Source of the DNA: Ancylostoma caninum
Taxonomy: Eukaryota; Nematoda; Chromadorea; Rhabditida; Ancylostomatidae
Length of the DNA stretch: 64,000 nt
Assembly (NCBI GenBank): GCA_037903475.1
Contig: JBAJFG010000039.1
Coordinates: 1,348,415 to 1,412,414 of the forward strand
Direction of reading: 5' to 3'
This document shows positions 45,396-57,127 of the stretch, piece by piece. A program made the position numbers and the translations under genes. Under the pieces are notes generated by a model. That model saw only the letters and a program-made list of their open reading frames with translations. It did no database searches and was not told the origin of the DNA. The stretch's first letter is position 1; each line of letters opens with the position of its first letter.

Positions 45396-47214
45396 GGCAA
45401 GAGCCACTAGAAGAAGAGAAATGAATTGAAAGAACGTACGGTTACTGATGTATCAAATGCTTATTCTTCCGGCTGCATAAAGGCTCAACTAGATTCTGTG
45501 TCCAAAGCGTTACAATTCTTGAAAATAGCGCTACGTCTCCGATAGACAGACGCGTACCACAGTGGCTATGGGCTCACTGCCAGTGGCTCGATCCCCGCCC
45601 CCGGCCATTCATGTCAGTAAATTCGGGTTCAGTAAATTGATACTGGAGAAATCTGTGAAGACGAAATTTTTGTTTCGTACATATTATATATTAGGTACCC
45701 AACCCCCCTCCCATGCACGTGCACATTCAATTTATTAGCGACTCTTAAATGAAGTTGAATGCGTCGCACATCCCACGAACGGGATTGACTAACGCTGACG
45801 ATTTTATCCTCTTAAATATTGTCCTCCAAATCTTTTTTTTAATTCAATAGAAATGCTAAGATATACCTGGTTCCGGATATGGAGCTCTGTGAGCTTTGTA
45901 CCTGGAAGCGAGCGGACGATGTTTCCGGGCTCTGTGACTGGTCAGCATTTCCAACTAGCCAATCGCAGATCCCAGTCACATCTGTTTTCTAGGTCACACC
46001 GCCTTGAATTTGCACAATGATCAAATGAGTGGATAAATACAGAAATTTGTGAAGTTAGGGAAATTCACGAGAAAAGCTGAACCTAGCGCTGGTATCCAAT
46101 ATATTTACAGCTCCCATTCATTGCATAAATGGATATGCTGGTGTAATTTAAATAATGTGCTCTTTATATGCATTTTATTGTAATATTTTAGTTATCTCAT
46201 TAGAAATCTATCTGTCGAGGTGTATGTCCACTCGTTTCCCAATAAAATACGTACCTCTATTCAGTTATTTTCCAGTTCATGAAGATCCATTATCCTCTTC
46301 ATCAGAATTGGTGTTGTTTATCTCCAAAATAGTATATTTCCATTAGAAAACGACCAAATGGAGGAGAAAATTAGTTGTATTAGAGGGGTAAAGCCCAATA
46401 AGATTTTGAAAACAAATATATGATCTCTGTGATTTTCCAACAAGGTAGGTGTATGTACTGAATAAGTGCCTTGGTTGAGAGTGGTTGTGAAATGTCGATG
46501 TTGTTAAGAAGCAAAATTGAAACCTCATTGGCTCTCTTACATTCATACAGCTTAAAATTCTCGTCTATCCCCCACTAAGCATAATGATGGCCTGTATCCT
46601 TCCTTTGTCGTGATCTCTACTGCTGGACAATAAAATATTTTTATTCGTTTGAACATGTCGGATATGTGGAGTCATGCGCATCTGAGTAAACAGTTACTGA
46701 TTTTTCTTAGCAAATGAGGAGATCATGTCGGTTTCAGAGAGATGGCCATTCTCTGAAAATAACTTTCTTCTTGCTCTGCTTCTCGAGATATCAAAGGAGT
46801 TTTTTGAAGAATACCTCTGTGGAACGACTTTGCGACATTACGAAGAGCAACGCGGGGGTGGTAGTGGTGAGAGTGCTGAAACAAGTGAATGTCGCGAATA
46901 TCAAGGTTCTCGTTAGAGTTTCTCAAGGAATTATTGACAAGCTCTCAGTTTAGAGGAGAGGAGGTTTGAGAGAAAAAAGTTATAAATGACTTGTAAAAAA
47001 AGACAAAAATAATTCCTTCTTGGCAATAAAAACTATACACCGAAAGAAGAGATAAATAGCGAACCTTCTTAATAACTTCCATATGGATAACTTCCGTAAG
47101 AATAGCTTGCTTGGGAGCTGAAATTACAATTTTAAGACTTGGTAAAGATGAAGCCCTTTAATTCCTTGGGATGATCTTCTTGGGCCCTGTTCAATACTAG
47201 TAATAACATTCAAG
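45396..47214. other. No gene recognised
   Basis: Intergenic after gene 3. 46714-46953 is open for 79 codons behind the acceptor-like TTTTTCTTAG and is followed by AATAAA near 47026, so it could be a terminal exon. Neither of its two open frames shows a domain. A GGCTCGATCCCCGCC word near 45590 resembles a tRNA T-arm but no cloverleaf forms. Confidence 0.35.
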
Positions 47215-48669
47215 TCCTACTATATTAAAAGATTTGGTCGCTAATTCCCGAGAACGCGTCTGTTACTGCGCGTCGACTCTTAGTGCATTGTCGATACGCA
47301 GTGTTGTGACGAGTCTTTTAAAAAAGGGGCCTCCGGCCTAAATTTCCACATTGTGCGCTTTTTTCGTCCTAGATCTTCATCTTCCTTGTTATAGGGTGGA
47401 ACTTCCCTAAGGGCCGGCGTAGGTTTTAGGCTACTTCGCACCTGGGAATATCGATTCGTTTATCGATTATATCGATTTTATTGATTTTTCGCTAATTTTG
47501 CCCCGGGCGCGGCGAAGACATGTCTACTGGGGTATGTCAATACGCTGAACACGAATATGACAACCGTTTCGTACGGCGCTATCGATTTTATTGATTTTTC
47601 GCTAATTTTGCCCCGGGCGCGGTGAAGACATGGCTACTGGGGCATGTCAATACGCTGAACACGAATATGATAACCGTTTCGTACGGCACTATCGATTTAT
47701 CGATTTTATTGATTTTTCGCTAATTTTGCCCCGGGCGCGGCGAAGACATGTCTACTGGGGTATGTCAATACGCTGAACACGAATATGACAACCGTTTCGT
47801 ACGGCACTATCGATTTATCGATTTTATTGATTTTTCGCTAATTTTGCCCCGGGCGCGGCGAAGACATGTCTACTGGGGTATGTCAATACGCTGAACACGA
47901 ATATGACAACCGTTTCGTACGGCGCTATCGATTTTATTGATTTTTCGCTAATTTTGCCCCGGGCGCGGTGAAGACATGGCTACTGGGGTATGTCAATGAC
48001 AACCGTTTCGTACGGCGATATCGATTTATCGATTTTATTGATTTTTCGCTAATTTCGCCCCGGGCCCGGTGAAGACATCGCTGCTGGGGTATGTCAATAC
48101 AATGAACACGAATATGACAACCGTTTCGTACGGCAATATCGATTTATCGATTATATATTTTTCGCTAATTTTGCCTCAGGGACGGTGAAGACATGGCTGC
48201 TGGGGCATGTCAATACGCTGAACACGAAAATGACAACCGTTTCGTACGGCACTATCGATTTATCGAATTTATTGATTTTTCGCTAATTTTGCCCCGGGCG
48301 CGGTGAAGACATGGCTACTGGGGAATATCAATACGCTGAACACGAATATGACAACCGTTTCGTATGGCACTATCGATTTATCGAATTTATTGGTTTTTTG
48401 GTATTAATGCTCACAGGTCAATGAAACCGTGTCTTCTGGGATTTCCGAAACTTTCAGCGTAAATATGGGAAGCATTTTAGAAAAATTTACCAGCCAAACA
48501 ACTTTACCTTACTTTTGAGGGAAGGGGACGGAATGAAGAAGTGTCATTTAGGCTGATCACTAAGTGATGAATATCTCGATAGGTTTCTTTTGGCTCAACA
48601 AATGTTTTCATCAGATTCAAATAGCCGGGAGAAATAGAGGACCCGAGCAAAGCCGGGTACACCGTCTAG
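47215..48669 (+). mobile_element. Non-autonomous Helitron
   Basis: The 5' end TCCTACTATATTAAAAG fits the TC...TACTATATTAAA start common in Helitrons. The 3' end has a hairpin, ACCCGAGC-AAA-GCCGGGT (48641-48658), then a short spacer and the terminal CTAG (48666-48669) followed by T, the classical CTRR terminus. There are no inverted ends and no Rep/helicase coding. About 950 bp of the interior is a 118-bp minisatellite, a frequent Helitron cargo. The exact 5' base is less certain than the 3' end. Confidence 0.8.
47455..48400. repeat. Minisatellite, 118/110-bp unit, about 8 copies
   Basis: GAAGACA words fall at 47514, 47624, 47742, 47860, 47970, 48071, 48187 and 48305. Spacings are 110 or 118 in five of seven intervals, with 101 and 116 once each. 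The 8-bp difference is loss of one ATCGATTT block. Each unit has TTTTGCCCCGGGCGCGG, GTCAATACGCTGAACACGAA and CAACCGTTTCGTACGGC. Confidence 0.95.
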
Positions 48670-48879
48670 TAATAAATATTCAAAAAATAATGATGAAACT
48701 AAACAACTGGATTTAAAGAATCAAACAGATATAAGATTTTTTAAATTCAGCAAGCCATTCTCAGGGGGGAGGGGGCTCCCTGTAAATCCTATTTGGAGCT
48801 CAATAATCCTAACAATGTCGATTTACGTTTCAACAAAATCCTAGCACATGGTTTTGTTTCCTGTCATGGTTTTGAAACG

Positions 48880-49850
48880 AAGTGGTAGCGGTGTTCCCAT
48901 CGGTTGGGGTTTTTCCTTGATTTGGACTGGGCCAGTGTTAAACATGCGCCGGTCTCAGGTAAAGAGACACACGGGTCCATTGGTCGGGATTTCCCCTTGG
49001 GTCCAGCTAGCTGGGCCAGTGGTAAAGTAGCGCTGGTCCCATGTAAGGTGCACACGGGTGCATTCGTCAGGACTTTCCCTTGGGTTCGACTGTGCCAGTG
49101 GTAAACATGTGCCCTTCTCAGGTAAAGGGGCACATGGGTCCGTTGGTCAGAATTTTTCCGCCAGTGGTAAACAGTTGCTGGTCTCTGGTAAAGAGGCACA
49201 TGGGTTGCCATGGTCAGCATTTTCCCTTGAGTTTGACTAGGCCAGTGGTAAACAGGTGCTGGTCTCAGGTAAAGGGGCACACGGGTCCGTTGGTCAGAAC
49301 TTTCCCGCCAGCGCAAACAGGTGCTGGTCTGTGGTAAAGGGGCACACGGGTCGCTCGTCAGCACTTTGCCTTCGGTTCGACTGGGCTAAAGGTAAAAAGG
49401 CGCCGGTCTCAGGTAAAGGGGCACATGGGTCGTTGGTCAGCGTTTTCTCTTGGGTTTGACTGGGCCAGTTGTAAACAGGCGTTGGTCTCAGGTTCAGGGG
49501 CACACGAGTCCGTTGCTCAGAATTTTTCTTTGGTTTTGACTGGGCCAGTGGTAAAGTAGCGCTGGTCCCCTCTAAGCTGCACACGGGTCCGTTGGTCAGG
49601 ATTTTCCCTTGACTGCGACGCTGTCAGCAGCAAAGTTGCGCCGGTGTCAGATAAAGGGGCACACCTGTCGCGCCGGTCTCAGGTAAAGCGGCACACATGT
49701 ACACATGTCCACTGGTCGGTATTTTCTGTTGGGTTCGACTGGGCCAGTAGTGAAGTGGCGAGGTCTGTTGGTCGGGACTTTCCCTCGAGTTCGGCTGGCT
49801 GGCTCAGTGGCAAAGCGGTGTTGGTTTCAGGCAAAAGGGAGACGTGTTCG
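48880..49850. repeat. Minisatellite, unit about 80 bp
   Basis: Tandem units of GGTAAAGGGGCACACGGGTC, GTTGGTCAG, TTTCCCTTGGGTTCGACTGG and GCCAGTGGTAAACAGG. Long frames on both strands (for example 49364-48864 minus) arise because the unit lacks stops and are not genes. Confidence 0.92.
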
Positions 49851-50830
49851 TTGGTAATTTGCGCACCCACCTCATGTATCCCGCCAACCCTGTGGATTAA
49901 CTCCCTTTCTAGAAGCTTAGGCAAAAGCCCAGACGATAATTCGCGCACTCATCCCACGTATACCGCCAACATCTTGGATTGCCTCCCTCCCCAGAAGCTT
50001 AGGCAAAAGCCTAGACAGTAGCTTGCGCACCCACTTCATGTGTCCCGCCAACCGCCAACCCCATGGACTACCTCCCGTTCAGATCAGGCAAAAGCCCAGA
50101 CAATTAATTTGCGCACCCACCCCATGTATCTCGCCAACCCCGTGGACCACCTCCCTTACTAGAAGCTCAGGCAAAAGTCTATAAAATACCTTGCGCACCC
50201 ACCTCATGTATCCCGCCAACCCTGTGGATTACCTCCTTTTCTAGAAGCTCAGGCAAAAACCTAGACAATAATTTGCGCACCCACCTGTATCCCGCCAACC
50301 CTCTGGATTACCTCCTTTTCTAGAAGCTTAGGCAAAAGCCCAGACAATGATTTGCGCACCCACCCCATGTATCTCGCCAACCCCGTGGATTACCTTGCTT
50401 TCCAGAAGTATTGGCAAACACCTAGACTGCAACTTGCGCACTCACCCAATGTATCCCGCCAACCTCGTGGACTACCTCCCTTTCCAGAAACTCAGGCAAG
50501 AGCCTAGATAATAATTTACGCACTCATCCCACGTATCCCGCCAACACCTTGGATTACCTCCCTTCACAGAAGCTTAGGCAAAAGCCTAGACAGTAACTTG
50601 CGCACCCACCCCATGTGTCCCGCCAACCGTCAACCCCATGGACTACCTCCCGTTCAGATCAGGCAAAAGCCTAGACAATAATTTGCGCACCCACCCCATG
50701 TATCTCGCCAACCCCGTGGACTACCTCCCTTTCCAGAAACTCAGGCAAGAGCCTAGATAATAATTTACGCACCCATCCCGTGTATTCCGCCAACACCGTG
50801 GATCACCTCAAATATCCCACCAATCTCATG
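49851..50830. repeat. Minisatellite, unit about 84 bp
   Basis: About a dozen units of TTTGCGCACCCACCCCATGT, ATCCCGCCAACCCCGTGG, ATTACCTCCCTTTC and CAGGCAAAAGCCTAGACAAT. It is a different sequence from the array directly before it. Higher-order similarity is visible: the pair near 49930-50100 recurs near 50515-50690. Confidence 0.93.
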
Positions 50831-51985
50831 GAGCATCTTCGTTTCCTGAGCTTAAGCGAAAAATAACCAATAACTTATGCTCCTACTCATTTATCCCATC
50901 AACCCTGTTTATAATCTCCCTTCCCTAGGTCACGTGAATTTGAATAGTCAGCGAATTCAGTTCATTGCTTTGTAACTTCTTAATCACTTTCTTAATCATC
51001 ACTTGGAACTTTTTTGGTTTAGTATAAATGAGCCACGTCGTGTCGGTGAATATCGATGAGGAATGACAGAGATGATTGGAGGAAATAGGCGCTCGTGATG
51101 CTTATTCTCTTCTCACAATAATCCTTTCTTTCAGTTTTTGTTCAAAACTTTGGAAAAGTATAAAGTTTTCAGGATAAGTTGGGTATGAATTAGAAAGATG
51201 GGATAGTCACATACAGTGGTAATGCTGAGGGTGTGTGTATGATTGGCTTACTGAGTTATTGGCTGAGTGATTTGTACAATACAAAATCAGTTGTGTTCTG
51301 TATTTCACGCGGTCCTTGGTATGCTCGCTGCTCGCGAAAGACAGAGATGGAAAGAACAAAACAAATTGATCCACGGATTCTGTCAGTTATCTTCCCTCAC
51401 TCGCTACGCTACGTGCTCTTTTTGGACTGAATAATGTTACAACTATACATATACAGTTGTGAAATAGTGTAGCTCGAGTTGAGGACGTGAACCTCACACA
51501 ACCTGTTTGCGCGCACGAAAAACCACACCGGGCCAATACTTTCACACTTTGGAAATTAGCACAGTAACGTGGCTTACGGGGCCACTAGTTGTATTAAAGC
51601 GGTTAGCTAGAGTAGAGGCTGCTCGTTTGAGTGAGTGATAAAACTGCCTCGTATTTTAGTTACAGCGGAAAAAAAATAGCTAAAAAAAACGGTCTTCAGC
51701 ACCACTTCGACACAATTTCTTCAAATAACTCCTTTCACAATCAATTATTTCCAGTTTTATTCGCTGTTGTACCCAGAAAATACTGCTCTGTCAAACTAAT
51801 GGCAAAGCCTCCAGAATCTCCATCCCTTCTCGAAATTTAGCTGGAAAAATAGAAAATTATGACGGTGCCAGCGTGTTAACGTGCTCCACTGCCAGTGTAC
51901 TTGTTGATATTCGTTAACACATGTTGTCATCACGTCAGCCGTGATGACCCCGGCATTCGTGGCCCCGCCCACCCCAGCTGTAACT
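50831..51985. other. No gene recognised
   Basis: A frame at 51631-51840 ends after a CCAGAATCTCCATCC segment but shows no domain. The rest is AT-rich. Confidence 0.4.
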
Positions 51986-51989
51986 CAGG

Positions 51990-52792
51990 AGATCTAGAAA
52001 CCGTGTTTTGCATGAGATAAAACCGTGTTCTGCATCGGATTGAAAGATGCAAATCCCACGAATAAGTCATGCACACTCATGCAGATCCCATGCAGAACAC
52101 GGTTTGAGAACCGGGTTTTGCATGGGTTCTGCATTGGTTTTGCATGAGGTAACGTGGGTTTTGCATGGGTTTGTGATGACCACTTCGCGTCCTGGAGTGG
52201 GGGAAGGGGGTACGGGGAGTGGCTCCCACGCACCTCAAGAACAAAAATACTGCGCTGTCGTCGCACACCTTGCAACTTCACCGAATTGCGCACTTATAAC
52301 TCCTCTCTCAGCTCATTTTTGATCGGGCCAACTTCTGCTGGATGTCCGAGGTGCATCATACATTAAGCTGGTGAATGTTCCCTATGTTAAAATGCAATAA
52401 TTTCATACTTCAGAGAAACCTGCAAATTTTTGGCATAATTATGGAGATCGCAATGAGTAAATTTTTATCATACATAAAGCACTCCTGATTGTGGAAAAAC
52501 AATGGAAATAATGAATGAAAAATCTAAATAACCGGTTTCTTCACAAATCATGCAAAACCCATACACATCTATGCAAATCCCGGTCTAATCCGGTGCAAAA
52601 CCCGGTTTTTTTAATCAATAATTTTCAGCATTGCTTAAATCGATGCAAAACTCATGCATACCCATTCAGAACCCATGTGTCTCCAAATCCGATGCAAATC
52701 CCATGCAAAACCCGCGAAAAACCCACGATTTTCTCAAAGTCATGCAAAACGCATGCATACCTATGCAAAACACGGTTTTTAGATTTCCTGAG
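51990..52792. mobile_element. Element with subterminal TGCAAAACCC repeats
   Basis: TCTAGAAACCGTGTTTTGCATG at the left is mirrored by TATGCAAAACACGGTTTTTAGA at the right. Each end carries about eight copies of (G/A)TTTTGCATG or CATGCAAAACC, in opposite orientations. Inverted ends with subterminal repeats suggest a non-autonomous DNA transposon, although no transposase is visible. Confidence 0.75.
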
Positions 52793-54885
52793 AAGCACGG
52801 GCGAGGTCACCGAGTACTCATACTCGACACTACAGCGCTCCAAGAGCAGTAACTGATCTCGTCTAAATAAAGCTGAAGCACCTTTTCTATCTATTCTTTG
52901 TGCAGGGCCTCAAAACCCTGTTGTTGTCAGCCGGCTGTCCATTCCGTGGACATCGTTGCAAGGGTTCTACACGCAACGTCTTCACGCTCAGATACATGTC
53001 GACGTGCATTGAAAACACGAAATACATGTCATTCGTAGGAACTTGTTTTAACTTGTTCACAATGGGGGCCTCGTAGAATCAAAGGGGACTTCGTAATTTT
53101 TTCTGCTCGAGCTAAGCTTGTGCCGAACTCTGCTATGTAGTCAGAACGATGTTGTAAGCCGCGTAAGGCACTCACTCTTCTCACTTCGCTCACTCATCCT
53201 TTATGTGGTGTGTTTCACCGAGAAAAAAGTTGTGAAGATATTAGAGAAAGAGAGAATGCGAGAAATAGTGCCATATTCGGAGACAGGCGAGAAATGCAGA
53301 TTATAGGCACAAATACTCGAATATCGTCATTTTGGAAACGGACTGTACAACAACAACAAAAAATTCCACTGAACCAAACGCCTATCGTACATACAGACAG
53401 TCACAAAGTCCAAGAGTCGCAGCGCTCACAGTAGAAACTAGCGAACAGGTCAGAGATATACAATGACCAGTCACAGATAAACGGAAAACTCTGGAAAATA
53501 ATGAAGCTTATAGAATAGGTGCGAACTTGGAAAGAAAGTTGCATGAATTGGAATGGGCGTAAACTCAAAGAAAACATCGCCAAGACGAAAGAAACGATTT
53601 GCAAACGGGATTAAGCGGCAATGATTAGAAAACTCACCTCAAAAAGTACTTCACGGAAGACTGGATAGGATCACCCGCATGGAAAAATTTGGCACCGCAC
53701 TCTTTAAAGCAGCAAATCGGTCGCGTTCCAAGGCAGTGTTGAAATTATCGATCCCTGGCGCAATGTTGTCGTTAGTGCAACGGAAGAAATTGTAGAGCAG
53801 CACTCCCAGCCAAATTGATCACTTTCTTGTTCACAGTAGGAGAACTAATGTTGTCAGAGTGTTGGGATGTTCACAGAATCTCACCGAATGGAGATTTTCA
53901 GCAGTTACGAGATGCATAGATTGTGCGAGTAGGCTAATGAAATAAACAACAAGTGCATCCCCCTCCAGATGTGCTCCCCGTTGCGACCTATAACTGCGAT
54001 CTTAAAAGGCTTACTCGTGCATGCCCTGGGTTTATTCCTCCTCAAAATTACAAAAAGAAAGCATAGCCTTTAATAGCAGAATCACAAAGACGAGAAGCAG
54101 GGGCATTGTTATTTTCCATTCGTTAGTTCTTTGCAAAGATGTAGCTGAGCATTACTTAGAGACTGTTACGAATTCTAGGAGAGATGGTAGGGGATTCGGA
54201 GGTTTCTTGCGTAGATGTATAGTCTTTGTCGAAAAGGTAGACGGATTGCGGGTGTAGTTTCATGGTGCGGCCACAGAATCGCGAGAGGACCTACCTGGCC
54301 CTCTCATTTTGAGTATGCTCTTTCCGCATCCATCGTTCAGGTCCCGCCACGTTTCTGTAGCCAGGGAATCCTTCTATCTTTTCGAGAAGGAGCTATATGG
54401 GTATCGCTGCTGTGCTGCACAGTAAATGCATTGCCGATTCGTTTGGAACGCTCGAGAACGAAGTACGGGAATACCTTCATGGCCTGCTGAAGCTGGACCA
54501 GCTGGCTCTACACTTGAGGTTCACGACATGCTCACAATCGTACAAATGAGATAATAAATCATTAAAAAGAGGTCGTATCGAAGGGGTGATGTAACAGTGG
54601 TCCCAACACATCCCTTTCATAGCAGTCAGCTCTCCATCTTCAATGTAGATGTGCCTCCAACAAAAACTAATAAAACGCAGTTGGGCTTTTGTTTGTTTAT
54701 TTAATTTTCATTTTATTAGGTGTTTACCTTCTGAAAGTTCAGGTTTACCAACTCGTTTTCAAAAACCAACGTCTAACTCGTTTTCAAAAACCATTCATGT
54801 CCACACGGCTTTTCGCGTCTCTGCAGCGTGGAACCAGCGCCCCTTGCAACAGCGCGACAGCCGCACAGTTCCACGTACTAATTGC
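52793..54885. other. No gene recognised
   Basis: Frames at 53210-53434, 54021-54257 and 54215-54490 have no recognisable motif or paired splice signals. No repeat pair seen. Confidence 0.35.
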
Positions 54886-54889
54886 GAAT

Positions 54890-55290
54890 CTCAGGTTCCC
54901 TACTTCTGAGCCACTGCGTCACTTCGTTTTGTGGGTTATAGATATCAACACACGGTACACCCCACGTCACGCTGATTCCAATGATCTACATCAAAATGCT
55001 AAAAATGACGGAAATCCGGTTTTCGGTAGGTCCGAAAGTGCAGTTCATCACGGACCACTTGGGCGGAGCGGTCCGTACAACTGTGCTGGTTGCCTGCCAC
55101 GGCTCCGGCGTTGGTCAACGTGCATTGACGTGTCCGACCGACAAGATCAACAAAACACGTCCACTCGGCTCGATAAACTGTTCCAAATCTCGTCCCGGAA
55201 AACGTTTAAAAAACTTTTTATGTATACCATTAAATTCAGTGCATCGAGTTGATTCAGAATCCGCTAAAACCACATGATACACTGCCTTTA
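54890..55290. mobile_element. Element ending in AAAGGCAGTGTATCATG (right end only)
   Basis: Reading from the right, AAAGGCAGTGTATCATGTGG resembles the AAAGGCAGTG ends of the 12760 family, while CGCTGATTCCAATGATCTAC matches that family's interior. The 187-codon plus frame that crosses it is judged to be chance. Confidence 0.45.
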
Positions 55291-55979
55291 AGGCTGTAAA
55301 AATTTTGTATGATATGCTCTTGGTGTTATGAAGAAGTGTGCCAAAAGAATACTTATTGTTACTTCTCCAGCCATCGCGTTTAGGATGTAACAAAGGCCTG
55401 TAGTAACCTCCCGTAAACTTTAGGTGAGCTCATCATCTAAGAGCTCAACGAGGTCAGCTGGGTGCCCTCATATTTCACACGTATCAATACATGAAGCTAA
55501 ACTCGAAGTTGATAGCGATAGCATTAGAGTTGATTAGGAACATCAACCTGGGATTGAACAAGTAGTCAACTCTGAATTGACTTCTCAGAAAGCTGGAGAA
55601 ATAGCTTTGCTAGCATAGAAAAGGCCGATAAGCATCGCTCGACTTACTTAAAAAGCAATGTCCTACCTCGTTTTGCGGTCAAGCTATCAGCGGATTTTGG
55701 ATCTCGACACGGTGATTCCATCGGTATACAGGAAATATCTCAAAACGGCCATTCAACACGCTCTTAAAGTTTTTCAGAGGAGGATTTGTAGCAGCTTCTT
55801 CGACCGAATCAACATGTGAAGCCGTCGATCTTAGCGATCGGGCATCTCGAGAATTGCTACCAGTCGCGAGGGCTTATGACAAGTATACTTATAGTCGCGG
55901 ATGGAGCAGGAAACTTGCTGTGCGCATGAGGCAGGGTATATGCAGGTATTCCTGCACCCTGTTTTTTTTTTCTCCACTG

Positions 55980-56060
55980 CCACGTGGCAGCCGGGGATGT
56001 ACATATATAAGCCTGCAGACGTCTGTGGAAGCTTAGTTTATTCTCCGCTGTGGCGGAGAC
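55980..56060 (+). promoter_or_regulatory. CACGTG / TATA / hairpin promoter-like module, copy 2
   Basis: CCACGTGGC at 55980, TATATAAG at 56004-56011, CTTAGTTTA at 56033, and the hairpin GTTTATTCTCCGC / GCGGAGACTAAAC around 56037-56065. TATA-to-hairpin spacing is 38 bases, as in copy 1 at 19931-20017. Sequence outside these elements is unrelated by eye. No ORF follows directly. Confidence 0.5.
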
Positions 56061-56507
56061 TAAACGACTCAGACAATTCCAGGGGCAACAATCTAGCAGA
56101 CAGAGTTCCGAACGAGCGGGGGGCGACACAAGAAACGAGCGAGGCCCTGTTTTCACCCATGTCGCTCTCGCGTTTGGACCGGAACGCCCTTGTATTGGCC
56201 CTCTTTAGGCCTCCAAATTCTGCTTCTTGAGACCCCTCAGGCGTCAGTTGTTATTGCTGCTAACCAGTTGACTGTTCTGTTTCAGTGCAGTCAACTGGTT
56301 AACACCATTGACTAATGACATCTGAAACAGTTAAACGATTATTTGACCAAATATATTTATTAAAAGCCGCTTCAATACAGTAGAAATGCACTTCATTGGA
56401 AACTTGTGACTACATGACTACACATGCAACTAAAACTTTATTTGGTGATGACACTGTCTTTTTCCACGTCTACTTAAGTAGCGTAATAAATTATTATTAT
56501 TATTATT

Positions 56508-56811
56508 ATAGTGGAGTCGTTTTGACGTGCGTTTTCCGCGACAGCGGCTCCCTGGCATTGGAGCACGCAGCGCGGTCGGTCAAAAAGTTGACCTATGATT
56601 GATCTGGTATCTTTGAATAGTTTTATCGCTTGTTTCCTCTTATATTGATCTTTCTGAGCTCTAAGAACAAATGGAGAAGGGAACAGACGATAAAACTCGT
56701 CAAAGAAGCCGGATCCATCGTGGATCAACTGTTTGACCGACCGCACTGCGTGCCCCAATGCCAGCAGGGCCGCTGCCGCGGACAACGCACTGTCAAAACG
56801 ACTCCACTATA
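56508..56811. mobile_element. MITE with TATAGTGGAGTCGTTTTGAC ends
   Basis: TATAGTGGAGTCGTTTTGAC is complemented by GTCAAAACGACTCCACTATA at the right. Pairing continues inward (GTGCGTT, CCGCGACAGCGGC). The interior is also weakly palindromic (GACCTATGATTGATCTGG versus CGTGGATCAACTG). A TTA microsatellite (56490-56506) abuts the left end. Confidence 0.87.
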
Positions 56812-57127
56812 CATACTTGAGAAAGGAAAAAAAATTAGTACCTAATCAACAACTTCAAGTTGGGAAGACACGATATTGCTTAAACAATATGAGAAAAGAT
56901 GGGCTGTACCTGCAGCTTAAAAGGTAGATAATGCAAGGGTGAATATTCTAATGAGAACCATAGGTAATGCCAGACTGGAGATGGAAACAGTTAATGGAGC
57001 TCGTAGAGAAGGAAAGCTCGACCGGAGACCGTACTTCATATTTCAAAGAACAAAGGATTGCTTTGAGACGAGAGATGAGGTAAGCATTCAGATGACAGAG
57101 CAGAATGAGGCAAGGTACTCACATTAC

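Noticed and set aside
45545..45610. Possible tRNA (GGCTCGATCCCCGCC T-arm-like word)
   Set aside because: No paired acceptor or anticodon stem could be drawn.
48864..49364. 166-codon minus frame and several plus frames
   Set aside because: They run through a tandem minisatellite whose unit has no stop codon in several frames; length is not evidence of coding.
47455..50830. CRISPR-like arrays
   Set aside because: Units are continuous tandem repeats without unique spacers, in a eukaryotic context.
54689..55252. 187-codon plus frame
   Set aside because: Crosses a repeat element end and has no domain, no consistent codon character and no splice or start support.
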